Origin: Methylobacter sp.
Lineage (GTDB): Bacteria; Pseudomonadota; Gammaproteobacteria; Methylococcales; Methylomonadaceae
Assembly: GCF_030680395.1 (NCBI RefSeq)
Contig: NZ_JAUXVR010000009.1
Location: 103,931 to 167,930, forward strand
DNA: 64,000 nucleotides
Direction of reading: 5' to 3'
Part shown: in pieces, positions 51,825 to 61,345 of the stretch
Position numbering within the stretch: the first letter of the stretch is position 1
How the letters are laid out: every line of letters starts with the position of its first letter
Program-made: the position numbers and the translations under genes
Notes under the pieces: generated by a model
Database searches by the model: none
What the model was told of the DNA's origin: nothing
The model's input: the letters and a program-made list of their open reading frames with translations, nothing else

Positions 51825-53732
51825 TTAACCACTACTCTCTTCGGTCAACGCTTCCAACTCATCCCACCGTTTGTAAACTTGTTCCACTTTTTCATCGATC
51901 CGTTTCAGCTCATCCAGGGTCTTGGCAACGACAGCTTGATCTTTTTTGTAGAACTCAGGCGCACTGATTTGCTGATTTAATTCCGCTTGCCTGGCTTCCA
52001 GCTCACCGATCAGTTCCGGCAACTTATCCAGTTCCTGCTGCTCTTTAAAGCTTAGTTTTTTTTTCGTTCCGGTACGCGCGGGAGGCTGAGTCGCCGGTTT
52101 TTCCTGCTTGGTTACCTTGACATTTTCGGCCTGTTTCGCCTGCTTGACATGGTTCATCCAGTCGGTATAGCCGCCGACAAACTCATCGACTTCACCCGAA
52201 CCGTCAAGCACAAAGACGCTGGTTACCACATTGTCCAGAAAAGCCCGGTCATGACTCACCAGCAACAAGGTGCCGTCGAAGTCGACCAATTTTTCTTCCA
52301 GCAGTTCCAATGTTTCCAAATCCAGGTCATTGGTCGGCTCATCCATGATGATCAGATTGGAAGGCTTGGTAAACAACCTCGCCAGCAACAAGCGGTTTTT
52401 CTCGCCGCCCGATAAACTCTTTACCGGAGAACGCGCTCTGGCCGGAGCAAACAGGAAGTCACCCAGATACGACATCACATGCCGTTGATTACCGGCGATT
52501 TCGACAAAATCATTACCGTCGGCGACGGTCTCGGCAACGGTCATGTTCGGATCGAGCTGGTCGCGTAACTGGTCGAAGTAGGCTATTTCAAGCTTGGTAC
52601 CCTGTTCAACCGTGCCGCTGTTTGGCTCCAACTGCTTTAACAGCAATTTTAACAAGGTCGATTTGCCGGCGCCGTTAGGGCCAATCAGGCCGATTTTGTC
52701 GCCGCGCTGAATCAACGTGGAAAAATGCTTAACAATCGGCCTGTCCTCATAACCAAAGCTAATATCGTTAACTTCGACTACTTTTTTACCGGAGGCGTCG
52801 CCTCTCTCCAGAGACATCTTGCTGGTGCCCTGGGTGTTGCGGCGCTGGGAACGTTCATTACGCAATTTCTCCAGCGCCCTGACCCGGCCTTCATTGCGGG
52901 TACGCCTGGCTTTTACGCCCTGCCTGATCCAGACTTCTTCATCGGCCAGCTTCTTGTCAAACTCGGCGTTTTGATTGGCTTCGTCCTCAAGGGCTGCGGC
53001 TTTGCGGGTCAGGTAATCATCATAACTGCCCTGCCAGGACACCAGATTACCACGATCCAGATCGATAATCCGGGTTGCCAGTTTTTGCAGAAACGACCGG
53101 TCGTGGGTCACAAACAACACTGCACCCTGAAAATTCAGCAGCTGATCTTCCAGCCAGGTAATACTTTCAAAATCCAGATGATTGGTCGGCTCATCGAGCA
53201 GTAACACTTCCGGCTCTATCACCAAGGCTCTGGCCAAAGCTACGCGCCGTTTCCAACCGCCTGACAAGCCGCTGATCTTTAATTCGCCGGGCAAATCCAA
53301 CTTGCTTAAGGTGCTTTCAACCCGTTGCTGAAAATGCCAGCCGTTGTGGGCTTCGAGTTTGTGCTGCAAATCGCCCAGCTCATTCAAGGCCTTGTCATCA
53401 TCGTAGTCCATGGTTAGCGTCATCGCATGATAACGGGTAATCCACTCGCCCAGCTCGCCCAAACCACCGGCAACGGCATCATAGATGGTCGCATCATCAG
53501 GCAAATCAGGCGTTTGCTCCAGCCATGCCAGTTTTAATTCCGGTTGCCGCCAGATGTCGCCGTGATCGGCCTGAATATTCCCGGCAATGATCTTCATCAA
53601 GGTTGATTTACCCTCGCCGTTACGGCCTAACAAGCCTACCCGTTCCCCGGCATCCAGCTGAAAGTCGGAGTTTTTCAATAAAGCGTGAGTTCCAAAAGCG
53701 ATGGAAACGTTGGTCAATCGTAATAAGGGCAT
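51825..53732 (-). CDS. uup: ABC-F ATPase Uup
   Basis: The protein has 635 residues from the ATG ending at 53732 (MPLLRLTNVSIAFG). It has two ABC domains with Walker A GRNGEGKST and GPNGAGKST, signatures LSGGWKRRVALAR and LSGGEKNRLLLAR, a linker helix between them (rich in Arg/Glu), and a C-terminal coiled coil (about 560-635, LIGELEARQAELNQQI). The C-terminal coiled coil and length fit Uup rather than EttA. It lacks TM segments and acts on ribosomes or DNA structures. The start is one base from the cinA-like stop. Confidence 0.9.
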   Translation of the reverse strand: MPLLRLTNVSIAFGTHALLKNSDFQLDAGERVGLLGRNGEGKSTLMKIIAGNIQADHGDIWRQPELKLAWLEQTPDLPDDATIYDAVAGGLGELGEWITRYHAMTLTMDYDDDKALNELGDLQHKLEAHNGWHFQQRVESTLSKLDLPGELKISGLSGGWKRRVALARALVIEPEVLLLDEPTNHLDFESITWLEDQLLNFQGAVLFVTHDRSFLQKLATRIIDLDRGNLVSWQGSYDDYLTRKAAALEDEANQNAEFDKKLADEEVWIRQGVKARRTRNEGRVRALEKLRNERSQRRNTQGTSKMSLERGDASGKKVVEVNDISFGYEDRPIVKHFSTLIQRGDKIGLIGPNGAGKSTLLKLLLKQLEPNSGTVEQGTKLEIAYFDQLRDQLDPNMTVAETVADGNDFVEIAGNQRHVMSYLGDFLFAPARARSPVKSLSGGEKNRLLLARLFTKPSNLIIMDEPTNDLDLETLELLEEKLVDFDGTLLLVSHDRAFLDNVVTSVFVLDGSGEVDEFVGGYTDWMNHVKQAKQAENVKVTKQEKPATQPPARTGTKKKLSFKEQQELDKLPELIGELEARQAELNQQISAPEFYKKDQAVVAKTLDELKRIDEKVEQVYKRWDELEALTEESSG

Positions 53733-53733
53733 T

Positions 53734-54960
53734 TTAAAGTTCTTTATGTTGTAAATAGCGTCGTAATAAATCCAGTGCCAGTAACGCCGCCTGATTTTGC
53801 TTGCGCTTGATAGGACCTGCCACTGAATGGGTGGTTTGATGAAATCCATCTCCAGTCAGCAGCGTATTATATAGAATAATGGACTGGTCTTTATCGTGAA
53901 ATGTTTTATTGTCTCCGGCATAGAGCTGAACCAGCACAAAATCGGCGGTACCGGTCTTTTGTATTTCGCTGGCGATGGCCTGTGCAGTTGCGATCAAATC
54001 ATTGGCCTTAACCGTAACCGCGAGTTTTTGGCCTAACCTTTCCAGAGATTGTTCATAGCGCGTTTCCAGCAACCATTGAAAGCCTATGCACTTGGCCGCC
54101 AACAAGCCTTGGCTGGCTGTTTCGACTACGGCCAGAGTATGCCTGCCGACAGTCATCAGTTGATCAATCACAGACACCAGATCGCCACTTGCCGACCCGA
54201 AACCGTCAATGGCAAAAACATGATCGCCAAGCTCTCCTGCAACTTTAGACACCAACCCGGTCATGGCTGTTTCAGGATAATCATGCGGAAACAGCAATTT
54301 GGTTTGTACATCGTCCGGGCTTGCACGAAAACCAAGCTGTACTTGAGCCGGGATTTCAATCGTACCGATACGCTCCTGAATGGCCGATTCGCCTACACCT
54401 AGCGTTTTGATAGTGATTAACTTTCCGGGTCGCAATAAAAACCGGCTTGCCAGCGTCGGCCGGATGGTTTCCAAAAACAAATGCCGCATTTCAAAAGGTA
54501 CGCCGGGTACGAAGGCAAACCAGCAACGCCCGGCTTGCAGTGAAAAGCCCGGCGCAGTGCCCCAGTCATTATCAATACGTTCAGCACCCTTCGGAAACAG
54601 CGCCTGTTTGCGGTTTGCCTCGGGCATGTCCCGGTTTCTGAGCGTAAAGAACCGCTTGATCTGCTCAAAAGCAACGGCGTCGAATTCCAGCGACAGACCG
54701 AACGCTTTCACGACAGCCTCGGCGGTCAAATCATCGCTGGTAGGTCCCAGTCCGCCAGTGCAAATACAGCAATCTGCACGCACTGAAATTTCCCGCAACA
54801 AGGTTGCCAAATCATCAAGCTTGTCGCCCACGGCGGTATGCCGCGTTACGGTAAAACCCATGGTTACGACTTGCTCCGACAGCCAAGCCGCATTGGTATC
54901 GACGGTTTGTCCGGTAACGACTTCTTCGCCTTGCGAAAAGATTTCTAGCGTTGGATTCAT
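53734..54960 (-). CDS. CinA-like protein with degenerate amidohydrolase domain
   Basis: The 408-residue protein has an N-terminal molybdopterin-binding-like (COG1058) domain with TGGLGPTSDDLTAEAV and FVPGVPFEMRHLF. The C-terminal part (about 270-408) is in the place of the CinA/PncC nicotinamide mononucleotide amidohydrolase domain, but the usual AESCTGG with its catalytic Ser reads VETASQGLLAAK, and the following conserved block is also altered. So the first domain (ADP-ribose pyrophosphatase-like in other species) may function while NMN deamidase activity is doubtful. It precedes uup by one base. Confidence 0.8.
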   Translation of the reverse strand: MNPTLEIFSQGEEVVTGQTVDTNAAWLSEQVVTMGFTVTRHTAVGDKLDDLATLLREISVRADCCICTGGLGPTSDDLTAEAVVKAFGLSLEFDAVAFEQIKRFFTLRNRDMPEANRKQALFPKGAERIDNDWGTAPGFSLQAGRCWFAFVPGVPFEMRHLFLETIRPTLASRFLLRPGKLITIKTLGVGESAIQERIGTIEIPAQVQLGFRASPDDVQTKLLFPHDYPETAMTGLVSKVAGELGDHVFAIDGFGSASGDLVSVIDQLMTVGRHTLAVVETASQGLLAAKCIGFQWLLETRYEQSLERLGQKLAVTVKANDLIATAQAIASEIQKTGTADFVLVQLYAGDNKTFHDKDQSIILYNTLLTGDGFHQTTHSVAGPIKRKQNQAALLALDLLRRYLQHKEL

Positions 54961-55014
54961 GTTGGAAAATTCTTCGGTTAAAGGGTAGCTTTAATAAGTT
55001 GTAGGATAAAGATT

Positions 55015-55935
55015 TTAGTTCATCAGCACGTTATGCCAGAACGGCAATGTAATCAGGCTTACTGCCGTTGTTACCGTGACCGCCATCGCGTACAACGAAC
55101 TATCCAGCCGGTAGCGGTCACAAAAAACAAGGCCCAGCACCATGCACGGCATGGCCAGATCAAGCACTGCCGCCGCCCTGTATTCGCCGTTTATAGGCAA
55201 AAACCCGACCATAACCATTGCAAACAACGGCATCAACGCCATTTTAATGATTATAACGAGGATAACATAAGGGATATTACGAACAGTTACCGCCTTCCAA
55301 CTTAAGGCCAGCCCCAGAGAAAACAGCATCAGCGGTACGACTGCGGCGGATAATCTTTGCAATACGCCAAAAAGCCAATCAGGGGCAGCGAAGCCGTTAA
55401 CGTTTAGCATAACGGCAATCGCCGCCGCCCAGAATGGCGGCACATTAAAAAATAACCACAATGATCTGGACTTTTCCGCGCTATCTTCTCCATAGTGCCG
55501 CGCCACTATAACACCGGCGGTAAACAATAACGGCGTGGCAGCAAACAAATCCATCTGTATGGCCACCGATCTGGCCCAATTACCAAAAGTTTGCTCTAAA
55601 ACAGGCAAGCCCAGATACGTCACGTTGGGAAATGCTGCCGCCAGTATCATAGCTCCCATGCGTCGGCCTTCAAAGTTGAACAATGCGCCAACCGTCCAGA
55701 GGCAAAGCATCGCAAAAACGATACTACCCATCCCCAGCAAGGCATACTGAAACGAATGCAAACCTATATCAGCAGACCATAAGACCTCCAGAACCATGGC
55801 CGGCAGCAGCAAATAATAGACTACCGTGGTCAGTACCCGCCGCGTTTGCTCAGCTGACAAGCCCGCCGGTTTTGCAATGCGCCATCCTGCTCCGCACACT
55901 ATTATCAAGGTCATTTGTATTAATGTTGAGTTCAT
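55015..55935 (-). CDS. AEC family (auxin efflux carrier-type) transporter
   Basis: The 306-residue protein has about ten hydrophobic segments spread over its length, with the family's duplicated five-TM layout and the conserved ALLGMGSIVFAMLCLW and PNVTYLGLPVLEQTFG regions. AEC proteins move organic anions or similar small molecules across the inner membrane; the substrate here is unknown. It is on the minus strand upstream of the cinA-like gene, separated by about 55 bases, so they may be co-transcribed. Confidence 0.85.
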   Translation of the reverse strand: MNSTLIQMTLIIVCGAGWRIAKPAGLSAEQTRRVLTTVVYYLLLPAMVLEVLWSADIGLHSFQYALLGMGSIVFAMLCLWTVGALFNFEGRRMGAMILAAAFPNVTYLGLPVLEQTFGNWARSVAIQMDLFAATPLLFTAGVIVARHYGEDSAEKSRSLWLFFNVPPFWAAAIAVMLNVNGFAAPDWLFGVLQRLSAAVVPLMLFSLGLALSWKAVTVRNIPYVILVIIIKMALMPLFAMVMVGFLPINGEYRAAAVLDLAMPCMVLGLVFCDRYRLDSSLYAMAVTVTTAVSLITLPFWHNVLMN

Positions 55936-56028
55936 AATCCCGGACTATTGTGACAATAGTGAATTTTAACATTCACCGTTAAAACAAGTTCCGGTAATAT
56001 ATATCGTCTTATTATTGGGAGCGTTTAA

Positions 56029-56412
56029 GTGCGTCTACTTTCAAAGTATTGCCGACTCGGTGTTTTTTTATTGATCGCCAGCCCTTTTGCCGTTGCGGAA
56101 ACCGATGTTATCTCGCCTAAAGATGCTGCAACAATGCGCGTCACGAACAAAGCAGTGATTGTCGATGTGCGTGAAAATGGCGACTGGAATGAACACCATA
56201 TCCACGGTGCCATTCATATTCCGTTGAGCCAATTAAATGAACGGCTACCGGAACTTGAAGCTTATAAAAACCGTCCGGTCATCACACAATGCCAAGCCGG
56301 CCTGCGCTCCGCACAAGCCCAGCTGATATTAAAGGCGGCTGGGTTTTCCAAGGTTTACTTAATGAACGGCGGAATACAGGCTTGGCATCAACAAGGCTTG
56401 GTGACTGAATAA
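56029..56412 (+). CDS. Periplasmic rhodanese-like protein
   Basis: The 127-residue protein starts at GTG 56029 and has a signal peptide (about 1-23, LIASPFAVAE). The rhodanese domain has VIVDVREN, HIHGAIHIPL and the active loop CQAGLRS with Cys88. Such single-domain exported rhodaneses transfer sulfane sulfur, possibly for periplasmic protein or metal-site repair; the substrate is unknown. A hairpin at 56439-56463 follows. Confidence 0.88.
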   Translation: MRLLSKYCRLGVFLLIASPFAVAETDVISPKDAATMRVTNKAVIVDVRENGDWNEHHIHGAIHIPLSQLNERLPELEAYKNRPVITQCQAGLRSAQAQLILKAAGFSKVYLMNGGIQAWHQQGLVTE

Positions 56413-56438
56413 GCCGCATTCTCTCAATCGCGAACAAT

Positions 56439-56463
56439 GATGGGCTTCGTACCTCAGCCCATC
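56439..56463. repeat. REP-like hairpin after the rhodanese gene
   Basis: GATGGGCT and AGCCCATC form a stem around cgtacct-type loop bases, with no T-run. It is like other palindromes in the window and may act as a 3' end stabiliser. Confidence 0.5.
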
Positions 56464-56500
56464 CTACAGAATCTTTTATTTTTAACTTCTACCTTTAAAT

Positions 56501-57226
56501 ATGTCTCAATCATTTATCTCAACCAAGCCCATCCCCGTCCGCGAACGCTTAATTATGGCGCTTGATGTCCCCAGCATCCCAGAAGCCCAGGCTTTAGTGG
56601 AAGAACTAGGCGATTCGGTAATATTTTACAAAGTCGGCATGGAATTGTTTATGTCCGGCGATTATTTCGGTTTTATTGAATGGTTAAAACAGCAAAATAA
56701 AAAAATCTTTGTCGACCTGAAGTTTTTTGATGTTCCCGCTACTGTGGGCCGGGCCATTAAGGCATTGAGCAGTAAAGGGGTTGATCTTGCCACCATTCAC
56801 GGCAACGATGCGATTATGGAAGCCGCCGCCAAGGAAAAAGGTGATCTTAAAGTACTGGCCGTAACCGCATTAACCAGTTTGGATCGCGGCGACCTTGATG
56901 ATTTAGGCTTTGCCTGCGATGTACGCGAGTTGGTTTTATCCCGCGCCAAGCGTGCTTTGCAAATCGGCTGCGACGGCATTGTTTCATCCGGGCTCGAAGT
57001 CGCCATGCTGAGAGAAGAGCTCGATCATAAACTGCTCGTCATCACGCCGGGCATCCGGCCTGTTGACAACCGCGAAGAGGACGATCAAAAACGGGTTGTC
57101 AGTGTGGAAATGGCTTTTCAAAATGGCGCTGATTATATCGTTGTCGGCAGACCTATACGTGACGCTGAAAACCGTAAAGCGATGGCTGAGAAAATTCAGG
57201 GACAAATTCTTTCACAATTTCAATAG
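56501..57226 (+). CDS. pyrF: Orotidine 5'-phosphate decarboxylase
   Basis: The 241-residue protein has the PyrF signature IFVDLKFFDVPATVGRAI with the catalytic Asp-x-Lys pair, LIMALDVPSIPEA at the start, and VITPGIRP and YIVVGRPIRDAENR for phosphate binding. It makes UMP in pyrimidine synthesis. It has a conventional ATG start at 56501. Confidence 0.96.
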   Translation: MSQSFISTKPIPVRERLIMALDVPSIPEAQALVEELGDSVIFYKVGMELFMSGDYFGFIEWLKQQNKKIFVDLKFFDVPATVGRAIKALSSKGVDLATIHGNDAIMEAAAKEKGDLKVLAVTALTSLDRGDLDDLGFACDVRELVLSRAKRALQIGCDGIVSSGLEVAMLREELDHKLLVITPGIRPVDNREEDDQKRVVSVEMAFQNGADYIVVGRPIRDAENRKAMAEKIQGQILSQFQ

Positions 57227-57291
57227 ATTCCAATCAAAAAAGGACGACCATCCGTTCGCCCTACTCTTTTTTATAATAATGCCTTGCGACT

Positions 57292-58020
57292 ATGGAATTT
57301 GATCTCGCCTTTACTACCTCATATCTGGTCGCCTTAACGATGGGATTATTCAGCAGCATGCACTGTATCGGCATGTGCGGTTCCATTATCGGAACCTTGA
57401 CCTTAAGCCTCAGTCCGGAAATACGGAACCAAAAAAACCGGCTGTTTCCCTTTGTGTTTAATTACAACATTGGTCGCATTACCAGTTACACAATAGCCGG
57501 CGCATTAGCGGGCGTTATTGAAGCATTAATCACCCTCCCCATGGATGAAATCAGCGGACATAGACTGCTGCAATTACTGTCCGCAGCCATCATGACGGGT
57601 GCGGGGCTCTATATAGCCGGTTGGTTCCCCCGCTTTGCCTATATTGAAAAAATCGGCCTGCGTTTCTGGAAAAAAATAGAGCCTTTTGGCCGTAAATTGA
57701 TCCCGGTAAAAAACCGCAGCCAAGCTTATCTATTCGGCATGGTTTGGGGATGGTTGCCGTGCGGCTTGGTCTATTCGGCTTTGGCGCTTGCAGCAACCGC
57801 AGGTAACATCAGCCAAAGCGCACTGACCATGCTGTTTTTCGGATTGGGAACTTTACCTGCGGTCATGGGAGTCGGTATAATGACCGGCATTCTAACAAGG
57901 TTATCCAGAATGCAACGCTTCAAACAGGCTATCGGCCTGTTCATGATCGCACTTGCTCTGTTGGCGGCCCTGCCCTGGCTTAATCCCATGGCGATTACAA
58001 CACATATGGCACTACATTAA
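57292..58020 (+). CDS. TauE/SafE-like (UreH/DsbD_2-type) membrane protein
   Basis: The 242-residue protein has six to seven TM segments. The Cys-containing SSMHCIGMCGSIIG near residues 22-35 and the WGWLPCGLVYSALA segment near 152-165 are the paired motifs of the group called sulfite exporter TauE/SafE or UreH-like, often linked to copper or cytochrome oxidase assembly. It ends nine bases before the sigma-54 activator gene and probably shares its transcript. The substrate is not known. Confidence 0.85.
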   Translation: MEFDLAFTTSYLVALTMGLFSSMHCIGMCGSIIGTLTLSLSPEIRNQKNRLFPFVFNYNIGRITSYTIAGALAGVIEALITLPMDEISGHRLLQLLSAAIMTGAGLYIAGWFPRFAYIEKIGLRFWKKIEPFGRKLIPVKNRSQAYLFGMVWGWLPCGLVYSALALAATAGNISQSALTMLFFGLGTLPAVMGVGIMTGILTRLSRMQRFKQAIGLFMIALALLAALPWLNPMAITTHMALH

Positions 58021-58029
58021 GAGGTATCT

Positions 58030-58995
58030 ATGGATCATTTTAACGCGATCATCGGTCAATCTCCTGCATTGGATTCCTTAATTCGTAGCGCCAGAATTGT
58101 TGCCGCTACCGATGTCACTGTATTGCTTAAGGGTGAAACAGGCACCGGCAAGGAAGTACTCGCTACTGCCATTCAGCAAGCCAGTGCTCGTGCCAATAAG
58201 GCCTTTATTACCTTGAATTGCGCAGCATTACCTGAAAGCCTGATCGAATCGGAATTGTTCGGCCATAAAAAAGGCTCGTTTACGGGAGCCTCAGCCGATA
58301 AGCAAGGGCTTTTACAGGCCGCTGACGGCGGCACCCTGTTTCTTGATGAGATCAATTCCTTACCACTGTCGATTCAGGCAAAATTATTACGCTTTCTTGA
58401 ATCCGGCGAATGCCTTGCCGTCGGTGAAGTCAAGCCTTACAAAGTCGATGTGCGCGTTATTTCTGCAACTAACGCCGACCTACACAAGCAAATCGAAACC
58501 AGCCAATTCAGATCGGATTTGTATTTTCGTTTGAATGTTGTGCCTTTAGAACTACCGCCGTTGGCGCAACGCACAGAAGATATTGAATCGCTGATCAAGC
58601 ATTTCCTGGCCTTATTTGAAAATGCACATACACTGACCGCGCCCAAATTCAGCAAGCAGGCGTTAAAAACACTGAAAGCCTACCCATGGCCGGGCAATAT
58701 TCGCGAATTACGTAATCTATGCGAAAGACTCAGCATTTTATTGGCCGGTAGAGTCATCGAACCGGAAAATCTTCCATCTGAATTCACAACCAAGTATACC
58801 GGCAATACGCCTGCGACAACGGATTTCACGCTACCTGAAAACGGTCTGCAATTGGATACGCTAGAGGCCAATTTAATACATCAGGCCCTGAACCGCACCA
58901 AAGGCAACCGCAGCAAGTCCGCAAAACTACTAGGCATTTCCCGCGATACCTTGCTTTACCGTATGCAAAAACACGGCTTTGCAACGCCGCATTAA
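58030..58995 (+). CDS. Sigma-54-dependent activator without receiver domain
   Basis: The 321-residue protein has Walker A GETGTGKE (35-42), the sigma-54 contact loop GSFTGA (82-87; more often GAFTGA), Walker B LFLDE (102-106), and a C-terminal Fis-type helix-turn-helix (TKGNRSKSAKLLGISRDTLL). No N-terminal receiver, PAS or GAF domain is present, so activity must be controlled by a partner, as with PspF. It is preceded by AGAGG ribosome binding site and by the TauE/SafE-like gene. Target genes are unknown. Confidence 0.9.
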   Translation: MDHFNAIIGQSPALDSLIRSARIVAATDVTVLLKGETGTGKEVLATAIQQASARANKAFITLNCAALPESLIESELFGHKKGSFTGASADKQGLLQAADGGTLFLDEINSLPLSIQAKLLRFLESGECLAVGEVKPYKVDVRVISATNADLHKQIETSQFRSDLYFRLNVVPLELPPLAQRTEDIESLIKHFLALFENAHTLTAPKFSKQALKTLKAYPWPGNIRELRNLCERLSILLAGRVIEPENLPSEFTTKYTGNTPATTDFTLPENGLQLDTLEANLIHQALNRTKGNRSKSAKLLGISRDTLLYRMQKHGFATPH

Positions 58996-59005
58996 TCTGA
59001 ATTAT

Positions 59006-59740
59006 TTAACGCCTTCTTATCCACTGAGCGGTAACATTGTCACTTTTCCCGTGAGCGCGAAATATCGCTAATTGCGCCAATTTGCCAAGCTCATCCTTGC
59101 CGCTGGCGGACTGAGCCAATTGTAAAAATTCCGGTTGCTTTACATATTCCCAGAAACCGTCACTGCAAAGCATAAAAGTCTCGCCTTTTTTCATGGCCGG
59201 ATACAGATTAATCTCCACCTCCTGCGCTTTCAAGATATTGATGCTGCGTGTTAACTGATTTTGCTCCGGATGCAGTGCCATCTCCTGTTCGGTAATTTTT
59301 CCTTCATTCACTAATTGTTGCGGGATTGAATGGTCCCGAGTTCGCCACAAAATCTGCTGGGGGTTCATCCTGTATATCCGCGAATCACCGCAATGAGCGG
59401 TCAATACTCGCTGCTCATCCATGTAAAGAATTGCGCAGGTAGTATGCGCATCATTACCTGATTTATCGAAAGCAAATAGCCTTTTCATTTCGTTAATAGC
59501 CGCCGCCATCCAAATCAAAAAAGTATCGACTGGACTCCGCTGCACCTGTTTACCGTAAGTATCTGCAAACCTGAGCAAGCCCTGACAGAAAAAACGGGAG
59601 GCTTTCTCTCCGGCATGATGGCCGCCCAAGTCATCGGCAACGACAAACAACGCATAACTATCATTAACGATATGCGCAATAAAGTCCTGATTGATCTCTC
59701 GATCGCCTGTCAAGGTTAACTGATAAAACTCCAGCGCCAC
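59006..59740 (-). CDS. PP2C-type serine/threonine phosphatase
   Basis: The 244-residue protein shows PP2C metal motifs: REINQDFIAHI, VVADDLGGHHAGEKAS, TAHCGDSRIYRM, FMLCSDGFWEYV and GKSDNVTAQWI. The canonical VADGMGGH reads VADDLGGH, a conservative change; metal-binding Asp residues remain. It dephosphorylates Ser/Thr proteins in the cytoplasm. No kinase is nearby. It is convergent with the sigma-54 activator, with 10 bases between stops. Confidence 0.88.
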   Translation of the reverse strand: MALEFYQLTLTGDREINQDFIAHIVNDSYALFVVADDLGGHHAGEKASRFFCQGLLRFADTYGKQVQRSPVDTFLIWMAAAINEMKRLFAFDKSGNDAHTTCAILYMDEQRVLTAHCGDSRIYRMNPQQILWRTRDHSIPQQLVNEGKITEQEMALHPEQNQLTRSINILKAQEVEINLYPAMKKGETFMLCSDGFWEYVKQPEFLQLAQSASGKDELGKLAQLAIFRAHGKSDNVTAQWIRRR

Positions 59741-59794
59741 GTGTTCGCCTCAGATCAATCGATCTTCAAACGCTCTGCTGTAATCTTGCATCGC

Positions 59795-60538
59795 CTAAAA
59801 GCGCCTACTGTTGGTACGCATGATCTGCTTCAAGTCCTTGACTGTCTGGGCCAGGCCTGAAAATACAGCCTGCGCGATAATCGAATGGCCGATATTAAGC
59901 TCGACTATTTGCGGTAACGCACATATGGCTTCAACATTATAAAAATTCAGACCATGCCCGGCATTAACTTGCAGTCCGGCACTGTGGGCATAAACAGCGG
60001 CCTTCCTGATGCGCGCCAACTCTTCGGCTTGCTGTTGCGGATTGCCTGCTTCAGCGTAACACCCGGTATGTAATTCAACTACCGACGCACCGGCTTTTAT
60101 CGCCGCATCGATCTGTATTTCATCAGGGTCGATAAACAGCGAAACCTCCACTCCCGCGCTCGCCAATTTATCACAAGCCCATTGCAAGCGATGCAAGTTG
60201 CCGACAACATCCAGACCACCCTCGGTGGTCAATTCTTCCCGTTTCTCCGGCACTAAACAGCAGGCATAAGGCTGTACTTCCACAGCTATACCGACCATCT
60301 CATCAGTTACTGCCATTTCCATATTCAGCCGGGTATGAAGCATCTCTTTTAATAAAAAGATGTCTCTATCCTGAATATGGCGACGATCTTCGCGTAAATG
60401 CGCAGTAATGCCGTCAGCGCCGGCCTGTTCAGCAACTAATGCGGCCTGAACCGGCTCAGGGTAAAGTGTGCCTCTGGCCTGCCTCAAGGTCGCGACGTGA
60501 TCGATATTCACGCCTAATAAAATATGTGTTTTATTCAT
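59795..60538 (-). CDS. pdxJ: Pyridoxine 5'-phosphate synthase
   Basis: The 247-residue protein is full length: [16 protein letters not shown] at the start with the active-site His, [28 protein letters not shown] and the C-terminal [11 protein letters not shown] and [14 protein letters not shown]. It condenses amino-hydroxyacetone phosphate and deoxyxylulose phosphate to pyridoxine 5'-phosphate. It follows recO in the standard rnc-era-recO-pdxJ order. Confidence 0.96.
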   Translation of the reverse strand: MNKTHILLGVNIDHVATLRQARGTLYPEPVQAALVAEQAGADGITAHLREDRRHIQDRDIFLLKEMLHTRLNMEMAVTDEMVGIAVEVQPYACCLVPEKREELTTEGGLDVVGNLHRLQWACDKLASAGVEVSLFIDPDEIQIDAAIKAGASVVELHTGCYAEAGNPQQQAEELARIRKAAVYAHSAGLQVNAGHGLNFYNVEAICALPQIVELNIGHSIIAQAVFSGLAQTVKDLKQIMRTNSRRF

Positions 60539-60610
60539 TTTTCACTATGGAGGAGTTTGTAGCCTCGTCCACTCCGTTAGAGATTATCGTGATTGGGGAT
60601 AGGTAAAACA

Positions 60611-61345
60611 TTACGATCGGGACTGTAAGTCCCGTTCGGCGCTGGCGTGTTTCATGATTTTATTAATTACTGCTCGACTTTTAAGTTGCCTGCCCTGCAA
60701 ATAAGCGTCAATAACCGTCCTCATCAGTATTTTTGCTTCGCTTAAAACTTGCGGATCGGTCAACTTCCTGGAACTTAGTGCCAATAAAGTTTGACCTGAA
60801 AATTGCCCATCCACCGCTTCAACTAGACCCTGACCTACATTGAAGTCATATTTTTTTAAAGGCTCAACAGGCCTTTGATTATCATCATATTCCAACTGTA
60901 AGCCATAACCTGTACATTCCATCAGGTTAAGCTCGAATTGTCGCAATGCAGCTTCCACGGCAGATCCATCCGAGAGACAAGATAAACATTCCCCGTAATA
61001 GCCAAACACTTCAGGATGAGGGTCGTATTGGTGCAAAAAACAAACAACCAGCTCATTAATATAGAAACCGCAATAAAGCGCAAGCCCTTTTATTTCGCTA
61101 ATAGGCTGAATCATTTCAACATCGGTCAGCATTTTTAACTCTGCCTTGCCAAAATAGGAAATGAGTAACGGGATAAAGGGTTGCAGCATTCCTGCTGTTT
61201 TTGACTTGGTTTTTCTTACACCTTTGGCCAACAGGGAAATTCGACCGAAATCTCGGGTCAACACATCAACAATCAGACTGGTTTCCCGATATTTGCGATG
61301 CTGCAGGATAAAGGCGGGTTGCAGATAAACTGCGGATTCAGTCAT
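60611..61345 (-). CDS. recO: DNA repair protein RecO
   Basis: The 244-residue protein has the N-terminal OB fold of RecO (YLQPAFILQHRKYRETSLIV, LTRDFGRISLLAKGVRK) and a helical C-terminal half with LVVCFLHQYDPHPEVFGYY. It helps RecF/RecR load RecA. Its start overlaps the era end by eight bases. The very end of the gene (near 60613-60635) coincides with a small CGGGACTGTAAGTCCCG palindrome, so the last residues may derive from a repeat. Confidence 0.93.
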   Translation of the reverse strand: MTESAVYLQPAFILQHRKYRETSLIVDVLTRDFGRISLLAKGVRKTKSKTAGMLQPFIPLLISYFGKAELKMLTDVEMIQPISEIKGLALYCGFYINELVVCFLHQYDPHPEVFGYYGECLSCLSDGSAVEAALRQFELNLMECTGYGLQLEYDDNQRPVEPLKKYDFNVGQGLVEAVDGQFSGQTLLALSSRKLTDPQVLSEAKILMRTVIDAYLQGRQLKSRAVINKIMKHASAERDLQSRS

